Shown here piece after piece: positions 53,668 to 62,526 of a stretch of DNA of 64,000 nucleotides (the first letter of the stretch is position 1; every line of letters starts with the position of its first letter). The notes below the pieces were generated by a model. That model saw only the letters and a program-made list of their open reading frames with translations. It had not been told where the DNA came from and searched no databases. Source of the stretch: Aestuariivivens sediminis. Lineage in GTDB: Bacteria > Bacteroidota > Bacteroidia > Flavobacteriales > Flavobacteriaceae. The position numbers and the translations under genes are program-made. The stretch is taken from assembly GCF_022662105.1 (NCBI RefSeq), contig NZ_JAKMCP010000001.1, positions 1-64,000 on the forward strand. Direction: 5' to 3'.

Positions 53668-54846
53668 CTAGAACCAAACGCCTATTCCAAAGTTTAGCCT
53701 ATCGTCAACCTGGTCGCCTGCCAAGCCATTATCCCTAAATTGGTAATCGCCTTTAAGCACGACACCGGGGGCGATATGGTAGCTCAATCCGGTGGTGATA
53801 TCCGTTCGATTGTAAGCATCATTTCTTACTAAGGAACCTGCTGTATCCGCATGTGTGTCGTATTGTTCATATCTCAAAAAGGCAAATAAGCGTTGCTGAT
53901 TGTTCTGCGGTAATAGGTTGTATGCCCCTTCCAAATACCAACCTTGTAAAACACTCCCCAAATCCTTTCCCGTGGCAAGATTATAAGCCTCCGTGTCCTT
54001 TAGGCTGGCATAGATAAATTGCCCGCGGGCGGTAAATCTTTGATAGGCATAACGTGCGTCCAACCCTAACATGGTCACTCCAATATTGGCCCCATCGAAT
54101 TCCTCAATATCATCTTCAGCTTGTGTTTTGCCGGTATAGCCGGACAGCCCCAATCGCAATCCCGGCAAACCATAATAATCCAATTTTACAGATAAGGTTG
54201 GACTATCCACGGTAGATTGAATCGCTTTTTGACGACCGCCACGTAATCCACTTGATCCACTTAAAAATCCGCTTAACCCGGATTGGCCATCGGAAGCCGT
54301 GGACTTAAATCCATTAAACACATAAGCCTGATAACCCAATGATAAATCATTGAATCTACCGGTAACACCAACCCCTATTTCTCTCCAAGTGGAGGGCACT
54401 ATAACGTTATCAACGGCGGGACGCTCAACACCATTGAATGTGGTTGGTTCGTGAAATTCGTTAACAATACCCATAGGCACTAACATTAATCCTCCCCGAA
54501 GACTAACATTAGAGGCAATGGCATAGTTAACAAAAGCCTGTTCAACAAAAACTTCTTCTACGTGTTCGAGTTCCAATTCAGTGACAAACTGGGTTTTATC
54601 ATTGAATTTATAACCAAAGAGAAGGACTAATCGTTGCACGTCCAACTCTCCATTTTTTGCTTCCGGCTGATTATAGGTCAATTCGCCATAAGCACCTACC
54701 GTAACCGCTTTACCGTAATTACCCGAAAGTAATCGCTGTGCGGCATTTAATTGTTTTTGAGGGTCAAAAGTAATGGAATCCTGCATAGTCTGTGCAGCGG
54801 AAATTAAAACGGTAAACATTGTAAAAAGTACGACTATTTTTTTCAT
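53668..54846 (-). CDS. Porin-like outer membrane beta-barrel protein
   Basis: A 392-residue protein with a signal peptide (MKKIVVLFTMFTVLISAAQ) and alternating aromatic/hydrophobic strands that end in an aromatic residue (LNFGIGVWF), as in phosphate-selective-type porins. Visible strands: AVTVGAYGELTYNQPEAKNGELDVQRLVLLFGYKF (in part), TQFVTELELEHVEEVFVEQAFVNYAI (in part) and FLRYEQYDTHAD, a motif of this porin group. The substrate cannot be read. It is the first gene behind two palindromic boxes (54866 and 54938), so it should respond to the regulator that binds them. Followed by the FMN-binding and 4-TM genes. Confidence 0.88.
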   Translation of the reverse strand: MKKIVVLFTMFTVLISAAQTMQDSITFDPQKQLNAAQRLLSGNYGKAVTVGAYGELTYNQPEAKNGELDVQRLVLLFGYKFNDKTQFVTELELEHVEEVFVEQAFVNYAIASNVSLRGGLMLVPMGIVNEFHEPTTFNGVERPAVDNVIVPSTWREIGVGVTGRFNDLSLGYQAYVFNGFKSTASDGQSGLSGFLSGSSGLRGGRQKAIQSTVDSPTLSVKLDYYGLPGLRLGLSGYTGKTQAEDDIEEFDGANIGVTMLGLDARYAYQRFTARGQFIYASLKDTEAYNLATGKDLGSVLQGWYLEGAYNLLPQNNQQRLFAFLRYEQYDTHADTAGSLVRNDAYNRTDITTGLSYHIAPGVVLKGDYQFRDNGLAGDQVDDRLNFGIGVWF

Positions 54847-54865
54847 GGTTAGATTGATTATTATA

Positions 54866-54889
54866 TTTATTTAGATTAATTATAAATAA
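54866..54889 (-). promoter_or_regulatory. Fur-type palindromic box 1 upstream of the porin gene
   Basis: Bases TTTATTTAGATTAATTATAAATAA form an interrupted palindrome (arms TTATTTA and TAAATAA with one slip), about 20 bases before the porin ATG. The core TTTATTTAGATTAATT recurs in box 2, 73 bases further upstream. AT-rich palindromes of this size are typical of Fur-family operators; no binding data are available to me. Confidence 0.5.
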
Positions 54890-54937
54890 CATAGATTTTG
54901 AAGTTGCAAAGATAAAACACAGAACGTATTGCGCAAA

Positions 54938-54964
54938 CTTTATTTAGATTAATTTTAAATAAAG
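54938..54964 (-). promoter_or_regulatory. Fur-type palindromic box 2 upstream of the porin gene
   Basis: Perfect 9-bp arms CTTTATTTA (54938-54946) and TAAATAAAG (54956-54964) flank GATTAATTT. The centre is shared with box 1. Two copies in one 173-base intergenic region, both on the promoter side of the porin gene and downstream of a gene that reads in the same direction, point to control of the porin gene. Confidence 0.55.
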
Positions 54965-55019
54965 AACATCCACCACCCTATAACCTGATAATTTTCAGTA
55001 GTTTAAATCTGTAAAAAAA

Positions 55020-55883
55020 TTAATAATAAAAATTAAATATTTTAGAGGCCTCGTTATAAGCGCTTTCAAAACTTAGGGCATTAAGGGGATTGGTTTTATT
55101 TGAAGTAAAATAGGATAATAACTTTTCGGTAGGCATATTTCCAGTAAGTTCATCTTTTGCCATGGGACAGCCTCCAAAACCTTGTATAGCACCGTCAAAA
55201 CGCCTACAACCCGCTTGAAATGCCGCATCTACTTTTTCAAACCAGGTTGAGGGGGTGGTATGCAAATGGGCGCCAAATTCAATATGGGGATATAGTGGAA
55301 TTAAATTAGAAAACAGGTACGCTATCGTTTCCGGGTTGGAGGTCCCCACGGTATCGCTTAAAGACAAAATCCGTACTCCCATGGCTGCCAGTTTCTCGGT
55401 CCATTCACTCACAATTTCCACATTCCAGGGGTCGCCATACGGATTTCCAAATCCCATGGAAATATAAACCACGACCTCTTTATTAAAGGTATTCGCGATT
55501 TCCATAATCTCCGAAAGGACCACAACAGATTCAGCAATGGTCTTATGGGTATTTCGCATTTGGAAGTTTTCAGAGATGGAAAAAGGATATCCCAAGTAAT
55601 CGATTTCCTCATATTGGCAGGCATCCTTAGCGCCTCTGGTATTGGCGATAATAGCCAATAATTTACTCGGGGTTTTACTCAAATCGAGCTGTGCCAAAAC
55701 GGCCGCGGTATCCACCATTTGAGGGATCGCTTTTGGAGATACAAAACTGCCAAAATCTATGGTATCGAACCCAACACGCAACAAGGCCTGAATATACTGC
55801 ACCTTACGTTCGGTAGGGATAAACTGCTTGATGCCCTGCATTGCATCACGAGGACACTCAATAATCTTAACAGGTTTGCTCAT
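55020..55883 (-). CDS. Hydroxymethylglutaryl-CoA lyase
   Basis: A 287-residue TIM-barrel enzyme that splits HMG-CoA into acetoacetate and acetyl-CoA, the last step of leucine breakdown. Motifs: IIECPRDAMQGIKQFIPTERKVQYIQALLRVGFDTIDFGSFVSPKAIPQM (in parts), the metal-binding HLHTTPS, LSLSDTVGTSNPE, and the signature GFGGCPMAKDELTGN with the catalytic Cys. No other leucine-catabolism genes are nearby. It reads towards the porin promoter region, and its stop is 173 bases from the porin start. Confidence 0.93.
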   Translation of the reverse strand: MSKPVKIIECPRDAMQGIKQFIPTERKVQYIQALLRVGFDTIDFGSFVSPKAIPQMVDTAAVLAQLDLSKTPSKLLAIIANTRGAKDACQYEEIDYLGYPFSISENFQMRNTHKTIAESVVVLSEIMEIANTFNKEVVVYISMGFGNPYGDPWNVEIVSEWTEKLAAMGVRILSLSDTVGTSNPETIAYLFSNLIPLYPHIEFGAHLHTTPSTWFEKVDAAFQAGCRRFDGAIQGFGGCPMAKDELTGNMPTEKLLSYFTSNKTNPLNALSFESAYNEASKIFNFYY

Positions 55884-55972
55884 AACGCGTTTAAAATTCC
55901 GATAAAAATACTACAAATTTTGTAAGACCTCTGCAATGATATCGACATAAAATTTAAGCTTATTACCACAGG

Positions 55973-56896
55973 ATGCCACATTTTTACAGGTTAGATTCTC
56001 TTTTTTTTGTATGGCTATTTCTTACCATCACCATAGTGCATGGGCAAAGTACAGCCATTTATGAGCTGACCTTTACAAGCATTTGGAATGCATCCGATCA
56101 TACCTCGATCCCTGCAAACGCCCATTGGTCGGATTTGGTTGGAGCCACACACCACCTGCCCAACACCTTTTTAGAAATTGGCCAATTGGCTTCAAACGGC
56201 ATTAAAGATGTTGCCGAACTGGGTTCGAATACCCTTTTTGAAAGCGAAGTACATGAAGCTATGTCATCGGGTAAGGCAGACCAATGGTTGCAAGGCGTCT
56301 TTTCACCGCATGATGCCATAAGTTCGGCAACAATAACAGGTATCCAAGTAAGTGAAGACCATCCGCTACTCACCTTAGTTGCCATGATAGCACCCAGTCC
56401 GGATTGGTTCATTGCCATAAACAGTTTAAATCTAAGAACTGTGGACAACCTGGCTTGGAAATCTTCCTTTTCCATGGATGTTTTTGCCTACGATGCAGGA
56501 ACAGACGATGGTATCCATTATAATTCCGATAATAGTATCAGCACTCCTCCTGTTGGAATAGCCCGCATTGACGGGGCACCCTTTAATGGTCAATCCATTG
56601 GAACCCTTACGGTGATACTGCAATCCGTATTGGGCCTTAATGAAAACACGCTAAATGATATTAGCATATTTCCCAACCCCACGGATGGTACTATTTCCAT
56701 TTCTAATGTCGGGGGTACCAGACTGAAAAACATTGAAATTTATAATAGTGTCGGACAATTAATGCGCCTTGTTAGTATCTCGGAACATACAAATGTAGAG
56801 CATATAGACCTTGGGCCTTTAAAAAAAGGGCTGTACCTCGTCAAATTAAACACTGAACATGGCCCCGGTAAAATACAAAAACTAGTTTTTCAGTAA
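55973..56896 (+). CDS. Secreted spondin-domain protein with T9SS sorting domain
   Basis: A 307-residue protein with a signal peptide ([25 protein letters not shown], in part). Residues about 27-215 are a Spondin_N-like domain: [31 protein letters not shown] (in part), [24 protein letters not shown]-type [15 protein letters not shown], and YDAGTDDG. Residues about 228-307 are a type A sorting domain ([35 protein letters not shown]..). It should leave the cell through the type IX system; a spondin domain may bind surfaces or metals. It overlaps pyrD tail-to-tail by 15 bases. Confidence 0.93.
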   Translation: MPHFYRLDSLFFVWLFLTITIVHGQSTAIYELTFTSIWNASDHTSIPANAHWSDLVGATHHLPNTFLEIGQLASNGIKDVAELGSNTLFESEVHEAMSSGKADQWLQGVFSPHDAISSATITGIQVSEDHPLLTLVAMIAPSPDWFIAINSLNLRTVDNLAWKSSFSMDVFAYDAGTDDGIHYNSDNSISTPPVGIARIDGAPFNGQSIGTLTVILQSVLGLNENTLNDISIFPNPTDGTISISNVGGTRLKNIEIYNSVGQLMRLVSISEHTNVEHIDLGPLKKGLYLVKLNTEHGPGKIQKLVFQ

Positions 56897-57913
56897 GGCT
56901 TGGTTAATTGATTTGACCAGGGATGGTCCTTCATAAATAAAACCGGTGTACACCTGAACCAGGTCTGCGCCCGCCTCAATTTTTTCCAAGGCGTCGGTTG
57001 CGGAATGGATACCCCCCACACCAATTATGGGGAAGGCCCTCCCACTGTGTTCAGAAAGGTATCGGATTACTCTGGTACTTTTATCCTTAATGGGTTGCCC
57101 GCTTAATCCCCCGAGGCCAATGGCCTCCAATTGCGCTTTAGAGGCTTTTAAACCGGTTCGCCCGGTTGAGGTGTTACTTGCAATAACACCATCCAAGTGG
57201 GTATCCTTTACCAATTCTATAATTTCATCCAGTTGCCCGTTGTTTAAATCCGGTGCTATTTTTAATAAAATGGGTTTCTGTTTTTCGAACGTCGAATTGG
57301 CCATTTGGACTTCGCGGATAAGCTCCTCTAAATAATCCTTGTCATTCAATTTGGCATGACTTTCCACATTCGGGCAACTTACATTAAGTACAAAGTAATC
57401 CACATAGGGATGCAAGGCATTAAAACATTCCAAATAATCCCTGGTATAGGCTTCAGGAGGTGTACTTGTATTTTTTCCAATGTTTCCGCCGATAATCAAC
57501 CGGCCCCTATTCTTTTTCAATTGTAAAATAGCAGCCTCCACCCCATCATTATTGAATCCCATTCGATTTATAATCCCTTGATCGTCTTTTAATCTAAATA
57601 AGCGTTTTTTAGGATTCCCCGGTTGCCCTTTGGGCGTGACCGTGCCTATCTCAATGAAACCAAATCCGAAATTGGCCAGTTCGTTATACAAGACTGCATT
57701 TTTATCAAAACCTGCGGCCAATCCAACCGGGTTTTTGAAGGTCAAACCAAATAAATGCCGCTCCAGGCGCTTATCGTTAACCACATACAAACGTCTGAAT
57801 AAAGCGTTTACACCTGGGATTTTGGACGTGAATTTTATTAAGGAAAAGGTAAAATGATGGATTTTTTCTGGATCAAACGCAAAGAATATAGGGCGAAGTA
57901 TCAGCTTATACAT
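56882..57913 (-). CDS. pyrD: Quinone-dependent dihydroorotate dehydrogenase (class 2)
   Basis: A 343-residue FMN enzyme of pyrimidine synthesis. The N-terminal membrane helix region ([23 protein letters not shown]) and [33 protein letters not shown] (in part) and RMGFNNDG mark class 2. FMN-phosphate motifs IIGVGGI and [16 protein letters not shown] are present. The catalytic base position reads LNVSCPNV with Cys180, where the best-known class 2 enzymes have Ser (SSPNT) and class 1 enzymes have Cys. The gene is monocistronic, with a TAnnTTTG element just upstream. Confidence 0.95.
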   Translation of the reverse strand: MYKLILRPIFFAFDPEKIHHFTFSLIKFTSKIPGVNALFRRLYVVNDKRLERHLFGLTFKNPVGLAAGFDKNAVLYNELANFGFGFIEIGTVTPKGQPGNPKKRLFRLKDDQGIINRMGFNNDGVEAAILQLKKNRGRLIIGGNIGKNTSTPPEAYTRDYLECFNALHPYVDYFVLNVSCPNVESHAKLNDKDYLEELIREVQMANSTFEKQKPILLKIAPDLNNGQLDEIIELVKDTHLDGVIASNTSTGRTGLKASKAQLEAIGLGGLSGQPIKDKSTRVIRYLSEHSGRAFPIIGVGGIHSATDALEKIEAGADLVQVYTGFIYEGPSLVKSINQALLKN

Positions 57914-57927
57914 CAGTAATATTTGTG

Positions 57928-57935
57928 CAAAAGTA
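57928..57935 (-). promoter_or_regulatory. -7 promoter element of pyrD
   Basis: On the minus strand TACTTTTG fully matches TAnnTTTG and lies 14 bases before the pyrD ATG at 57913. The leader would be about eight bases. No good -33 TTG was seen. Confidence 0.4.
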
Positions 57936-58174
57936 CATAAATTTTTTCATTTTTAAATGCACCATTGCCATTGAAGAAAATGATATGGATCTACAAAGCG
58001 GTACCGAAGTCATACAATATGTTTGGTGAGGTATGGCATTCAACATGCAGTCCCTTCCCGAAATAAATGACCTTGCAATCCTTAAAATAAAAATCCCCTG
58101 AGCAAAACCTTAAAAAATTAATAATTGTACCTTTATACTGGTAATAAACGATGAATTATTTCAATAAACTGAAC

Positions 58175-59419
58175 ATGATTTCAAAAACTGCCCTTATTAA
58201 ACGTTTTGTGGACTATGTTTCCATAGATACACAATCCGATCCTCATTCCAGTACGACTCCAAGCACTGAAAAGCAATGGGATTTAGCGAATAGATTGGTC
58301 AAGGAACTCGAAGCCATTGGTATGCAGGAGGTTTCCATTGACGAGAACGCCTATATCATGGCAACCCTTCCCAGTAATTTGGAGGTCGAGGTGCCCACTA
58401 TAGGTTTTATATCCCACTTTGATACCTCACCGGATTTTACAGGAACAGGGGTCAAACCACAAATTATTGAAAATTACCATGGTGGCGATATTTTATTGAA
58501 CAAGGCCGAAAAGATTGTATTATCCCCGAATTATTTTGAAGACTTGAAACAGTACATCGGACAAACCCTAATTACCACAGATGGTACAACCCTGTTGGGT
58601 GCCGATGATAAAGCAGGTATTTGCGAAATTGTTTCCGCTATGGAGTACCTTATCGCTCACCCCGAAATAAAACATGGTAAAATTAGAGTTGGATTTACCC
58701 CTGATGAAGAGATTGGTCGTGGGGCACATCAATTTGATGTTGAAAAATTTGGTGCCGATTGGGCCTATACCATGGATGGCAGTCAGATTGGTGAATTGGA
58801 ATACGAAAATTTCAATGCCGCCAAAGCCGTTGTAAAAGTTAAGGGAAAAATGGTCCATCCGGGTTATGCCAAGGGCAAACTGATCAATTCCATGTACATT
58901 GCCACCGAGTTTATCAATTCCTTGCCCAAATTTGAAACCCCGGAGCATACGGAAGGCTATCAGGGCTTCTTTCACTTGACCGGCATTCATGGCGATGTCG
59001 AGGAAACCACTTTGGAATACATTATACGGGAACATGATAAAGGTCATTTTGAAGCGCGTAAAGCAGTGATGATTAACCTCACCAATGAGTTAAACTCGCA
59101 ATATGACCGCTCCGTTATTGCTACGGAAATTACAGATCAGTATTATAATATGCGACAAAAAATTGAGCCCCTCATGCATATTGTGGATATAGCAGAAGAG
59201 GCCATGAGGCAACTGGACATTGAACCCCTTATTAAAGCCATCCGGGGTGGCACCGACGGCTCCCAATTAAGTTATATGGGCTTACCGTGCCCTAATATTT
59301 TTGCGGGAGGTCACAATTTTCATGGACGGTATGAATACATTCCCGTGGAGAGCATGATTAAAGCCACCGAAGTTATTTGTAAAATTGCTGAACTTACGGC
59401 TAAAACCTATATGACTTAA
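58175..59419 (+). CDS. pepT: Peptidase T (tripeptidase)
   Basis: A 414-residue M20B metallo-aminopeptidase that removes the N-terminal residue from tripeptides. I use the ATG at 58175 ([22 protein letters not shown]), which matches the known start; an ATG at 58151 adds eight residues. Dinuclear zinc motifs: [38 protein letters not shown] (in part), [16 protein letters not shown] with the catalytic Glu, [15 protein letters not shown] and the C-terminal [27 protein letters not shown] (in part). Complete. A TACCTTTA element near 58129 may be its promoter. Confidence 0.96.
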   Translation: MISKTALIKRFVDYVSIDTQSDPHSSTTPSTEKQWDLANRLVKELEAIGMQEVSIDENAYIMATLPSNLEVEVPTIGFISHFDTSPDFTGTGVKPQIIENYHGGDILLNKAEKIVLSPNYFEDLKQYIGQTLITTDGTTLLGADDKAGICEIVSAMEYLIAHPEIKHGKIRVGFTPDEEIGRGAHQFDVEKFGADWAYTMDGSQIGELEYENFNAAKAVVKVKGKMVHPGYAKGKLINSMYIATEFINSLPKFETPEHTEGYQGFFHLTGIHGDVEETTLEYIIREHDKGHFEARKAVMINLTNELNSQYDRSVIATEITDQYYNMRQKIEPLMHIVDIAEEAMRQLDIEPLIKAIRGGTDGSQLSYMGLPCPNIFAGGHNFHGRYEYIPVESMIKATEVICKIAELTAKTYMT

Positions 59420-59566
59420 CTCCTGAAAAAACAACTTGGGTTGGTAAACGGTTAAAATGAACAAGCCTTTTAGTCGTCCTGAACCCTTTTGGACCAAACC
59501 GCTCTGTAACCCTATTTAACCCTAAATGAAAGGTTGTGGTTTGCCAACGTCCTGTGCAAACGGAGA

Positions 59567-60343
59567 TCAAGATGGCAGGGCGACTTTCGTTCCTACCGCT
59601 TTACCTTCAATAATATCAATAATGGTATTATCTTTCTTTCCATTGGCAATGTAGGTAGGGATATTATTTGCAGCGGTTTGCTGGGCATAATCGAGTTTCG
59701 AACCCATACCGCCTCTTCCTTCTTCATCAGACTTGTTACTATCTCTTATATATTTTTCCAGATTGTCATTCGGATCAACGCATCTTACGAGATCACTGGT
59801 TTTGGCCTCAGGATGTCCTGTGTAAAGTCCATCGATATCGGTTAATATGATAAGTCTATCCACCTTCATCAATTGGGCAATTAAACTTGCCAGCTCGTCA
59901 TTATCGGAAAACATAGACATGGTAAGGGATACGGCATCATCTTCATTGGCAATAGGCACCACCCCTTCGGAAAGCAGCCCTTCACAACAGTTAATCATAT
60001 TTTCCCGGTGTACTCCGGGGCTAAAATCGCGTTTCGTGGGCAGTACCTGGGCGCATTTCATCCCATAGTCGTGAAAAATATTATAATACAATCGCATCAT
60101 TCTGGGTTGACCAATGGCCGAATACACCTGCCGCTTCTGGGTCTTATTCTTAATTTTTGATTTCCCTAAAACTTCCTTTCCCGCAATTACCGATCCGGAG
60201 GACACCAAAATGGTCATGATATTGCGGTCATAAAGTTCGGCTATTTGCCTTACCAGGCGTCTTAAAACAGGTCTTACAATTCTATTGTCCTTGTTGGTCA
60301 TAACATTGGTACCAACTTTGATAACTATTTTTTCCTTATACAT
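59567..60343 (-). CDS. proB: Glutamate 5-kinase (short, no PUA domain)
   Basis: A 258-residue amino-acid kinase that phosphorylates glutamate in proline synthesis. Motifs: VIKVGTNVMT at the N-terminus, TILVSSGSVIAGKEVLG, the glutamate/ATP region IANEDDAVSL and FSDNDELASLIAQLM, LILTDIDGLYTGHPE, and GRGGMGSKLDYAQQTAANNIPTYIANG (in part). The C-terminal PUA domain of E. coli ProB is missing, as in the shorter forms. Two bases separate it from proC. proA, the next enzyme, is not in the window. Confidence 0.95.
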   Translation of the reverse strand: MYKEKIVIKVGTNVMTNKDNRIVRPVLRRLVRQIAELYDRNIMTILVSSGSVIAGKEVLGKSKIKNKTQKRQVYSAIGQPRMMRLYYNIFHDYGMKCAQVLPTKRDFSPGVHRENMINCCEGLLSEGVVPIANEDDAVSLTMSMFSDNDELASLIAQLMKVDRLIILTDIDGLYTGHPEAKTSDLVRCVDPNDNLEKYIRDSNKSDEEGRGGMGSKLDYAQQTAANNIPTYIANGKKDNTIIDIIEGKAVGTKVALPS

Positions 60344-60345
60344 TT

Positions 60346-61152
60346 TTAATGGACTTTACCTAATTCTACAGCGCGGTTAAATGCTGCAAAAGCTGCCTCT
60401 TTTATTAATTCATTAATGTTGTTGTCTTCCATGGAATCCAATGCGGCCTGAGTGGTCCCGCCTTTTGAAGCCACGCGCTTCATCCAGGAATTTGGTGATA
60501 AATTGGATTGGTTGAATAGCTCTACAGCCCCGGAAAACGTCTGGCTTACCAAAACCGTGGACTCATTTTTTGTAAATCCCATTTGGACTGCGGCTTCCAT
60601 CATACTTTGCATAAAATAAAACACGTAAGCGGGACCACTGCCCGAAATTCCGGTCGAGGCATCTATTAACTTCTCGTCTCCCACTTCAATGGACCTACCG
60701 GTTGTATCCAATAAATCCTCAACCGTTAACTTTTCTATCCGGGATACTTCTGCAGATGCCACATATGCGGTCAATCCCTTTCCAATCTGGGCAGGCAAAT
60801 TCGGCATGGCCCTTACCACTTTTTGTAATCCGGTTAATGCCTTTAAAGACGTAATCGTTACGCCGGCCATGATGGAAATAAGAATCTGTTGTGGCACTAC
60901 CAAATCGCTCATGGCCTTGAGCAATGGTTCTGCATGATAGGGCTTTACCGCTATAAAAATAATGTCCGCGTGTGGTACACAATCTTCTAATTTTTCATAC
61001 GCGTCAAAATGCGATATTTTGTGAAGTGCCTCACGTTTAACCTCAGAATTATCCAAAACCATGATGTTCTTTCTATTCAACAGTTTCGATTTGGACATCC
61101 CTTCGGCATAGGTAAGCCCCATATTTCCCGCTCCAATTACCAGTACTTTCAT
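60346..61152 (-). CDS. proC: Pyrroline-5-carboxylate reductase
   Basis: A 268-residue NAD(P)H-dependent enzyme, the last step of proline synthesis. Motifs: the Rossmann start VLVIGAGNMGLTYAEGM, IFIAVKPYHAEPLLKAM, ISIMAGVTITSL, VVRAMPNLPAQIGKGLTAYV, GISGSGPAYVFYFMQSMMEAAVQMG (in part) and VASKGGTTQAALDSME near the C-terminus. Complete. It is the first gene of a proC-proB pair and lies 40 bases downstream of a 63-residue protein gene. Confidence 0.97.
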   Translation of the reverse strand: MKVLVIGAGNMGLTYAEGMSKSKLLNRKNIMVLDNSEVKREALHKISHFDAYEKLEDCVPHADIIFIAVKPYHAEPLLKAMSDLVVPQQILISIMAGVTITSLKALTGLQKVVRAMPNLPAQIGKGLTAYVASAEVSRIEKLTVEDLLDTTGRSIEVGDEKLIDASTGISGSGPAYVFYFMQSMMEAAVQMGFTKNESTVLVSQTFSGAVELFNQSNLSPNSWMKRVASKGGTTQAALDSMEDNNINELIKEAAFAAFNRAVELGKVH

Positions 61153-61192
61153 TTCAATGTTTTATAAATAGGTTTGTATTAATGCTTACATA

Positions 61193-61384
61193 TTAAATAA
61201 ATAACATACAATCTTTGGTATCCTTAACTTCACCATAATAGGTTTCACGATATTTATGAAGTGTTTTTACAGGCATTCCAAAAAGATACTTTTTGATATA
61301 GGTGACTTTAGTGGTTAATTCTCCCATTTTTACTGAATATCTTTTTTCGTATGTTGTTCTTCTTTTTACTTGTACTATTCTCAT
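61193..61384 (-). CDS. Small basic protein of unknown function (63 residues)
   Basis: MRIVQVKRRTTYEKRYSVK begins a strongly basic protein with many Tyr and Lys (TKVTYIKKYLFGMPVKTLHKYRETYYGEVKD in parts). No signal peptide, membrane segment or known motif. The even reading-frame composition, the flush packing between proC (40 bases) and the GNAT gene (32 bases) and the same direction support a real gene. I have a vague memory of similar small flavobacterial proteins, which I cannot verify. The basic, aromatic-rich character would suit nucleic-acid or ribosome binding, but that is speculation. Confidence 0.6.
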   Translation of the reverse strand: MRIVQVKRRTTYEKRYSVKMGELTTKVTYIKKYLFGMPVKTLHKYRETYYGEVKDTKDCMLFI

Positions 61385-61416
61385 ATATTACGGTGTTTAT
61401 TTTTTTTAATGGTGGT

Positions 61417-61854
61417 TTATCTAACCAACCTTAATTCTACATTCTTAACTTTAAACCCCTGTTTTTCAAATAATTTGATAACAGGGTTCCTGATGTTTAT
61501 ATACGTTCCTATATCGCCCTTGCAATATTTTTTGGTATGTTTAATTAAAGACTTACCAATACCCTTTCCCCGCTTACCTTCCTTTACAGCCACATTGACC
61601 AATAGGTTTTCCGGCATGTATTCGTTCATTCCCGTTCTATTGACCACAATGGCGCCAAGGATTTCATTATATTCCTCCATAACAAATACATAACCCCCCA
61701 GACCAGGAATTTCCTTCGCAGCGTATAAAATAGATTTCCTAATAGCAATTTTACTATCCTTAAACTCACCTGAATATTGATATAAGAAATTTGTTATTCG
61801 ATTAATATCCATTAATGATAATCTGGTAAAAGCATCAAAGGTTTTTATGGCCAT
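61417..61854 (-). CDS. GNAT-family N-acetyltransferase
   Basis: A 145-residue acetyltransferase. The acetyl-CoA-binding motif is VNVAVKEGKRGKGIGKSLIKHT (core RGKGIGKSL), preceded by the strand YVFVMEEYNEILGAIVVN and followed by YINIRNPVIKLFEKQGFK, the typical last part of the GNAT fold. The N-terminus begins with DAFTRLSLMDINRITNFLYQYSG. The acceptor (protein, amino acid, antibiotic or small molecule) cannot be read. It reads towards the 63-residue gene, with 32 bases between, and may be cotranscribed with it. Confidence 0.88.
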   Translation of the reverse strand: MAIKTFDAFTRLSLMDINRITNFLYQYSGEFKDSKIAIRKSILYAAKEIPGLGGYVFVMEEYNEILGAIVVNRTGMNEYMPENLLVNVAVKEGKRGKGIGKSLIKHTKKYCKGDIGTYINIRNPVIKLFEKQGFKVKNVELRLVR

Positions 61855-62229
61855 GTAATAGGGGAGTTAACAGGTTGTATCTTCATCGTAATGGACACAA
61901 CATAATTATTGGAAAAAACATTAGAATGTTAACCAATTCTTAAGCATAAAATTGGCTAATCGCTAAGCCTTATAGGCAAAATATAGGACCTCTACTAGGC
62001 CTTACTAAGATACTGGTGGAATAAATTTATCGGACTGGTTTCTAAAAACCAGAAAACTGAAATTGAAGATTCTGCTATTTTGTATTTCATGTATTCCCTT
62101 TTCCATCCGGCAAATTTACAAAAACAAATGACCATATTCAAGTTATTGCGGACAAGCCTTCTAAATAAAAATAGTATGGGCATAAAAAAAGCTTCCATAA
62201 TGGAAGCTTTTAATCTATAAGTTCTTTAC
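61855..62229. other. Intergenic region between the GNAT gene and yajC
   Basis: About 375 bases. Its right end holds the yajC terminator; the rest is AT-rich sequence with short inverted repeats such as GCCT/AGGC around 61970-62005 and no gene that I can support. A minus-strand frame of 67 codons (61995-62198) crosses the terminator and is not credible. It probably contains the promoter of the GNAT gene. Confidence 0.45.
62184..62210 (-). terminator. Terminator after yajC
   Basis: An extended stem AAAGCTTCCA/TGGAAGCTTT (62188-62197 with 62201-62210) with a three-base loop; on the minus strand it ends in a run of T. It lies 20 bases beyond the yajC stop codon and closes the nusB-DUF1573-yajC transcript. 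Confidence 0.9.
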
Positions 62230-62517
62230 TTATTTTGCAGGTTTATTAGCCTTACTGCTCATTTCCAAGGAAATTGCCGATCTATCAAACTTTAGCTTAC
62301 CTGCCAAAGTTTCAATAACACAACTATTATCCTTATCATTTAATTCTGCAATTTTTCCATGCAAGCCACTTTTAGTCACGACCTTATCACCTCGTTTTAA
62401 CTCAGCAATAAACTTTTTCTCTCTTTTGGCTCGTTTCATTTGCGGTGCAATCATAAAGAAATACACTACTGCAAACATCAAAATTAAGGGTAAAAATGAC
62501 CCTATTCCTTCTCCCAT
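62230..62517 (-). CDS. yajC: Preprotein translocase subunit YajC
   Basis: A 95-residue single-span membrane protein that joins SecDF to the SecYEG translocon. The membrane segment is ILPLILMFAVVYFFMIAPQ-like (SFLPLILMFAVVYFFM at about 7-22), followed by the conserved APQMKRAKREKKFIAELKRGDKVVTKSGLHGKI (in parts) and VIETLAGKLKFDRSAI. Length and motifs are normal. It lies nine bases behind the DUF1573 gene. Confidence 0.95.
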   Translation of the reverse strand: MGEGIGSFLPLILMFAVVYFFMIAPQMKRAKREKKFIAELKRGDKVVTKSGLHGKIAELNDKDNSCVIETLAGKLKFDRSAISLEMSSKANKPAK

Positions 62518-62526
62518 TTTTTGTTT

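Noticed and set aside
61995-62198. Minus-strand frame of 67 codons upstream of yajC's terminator
   Set aside because: It runs into the yajC terminator hairpin and has no family marks.
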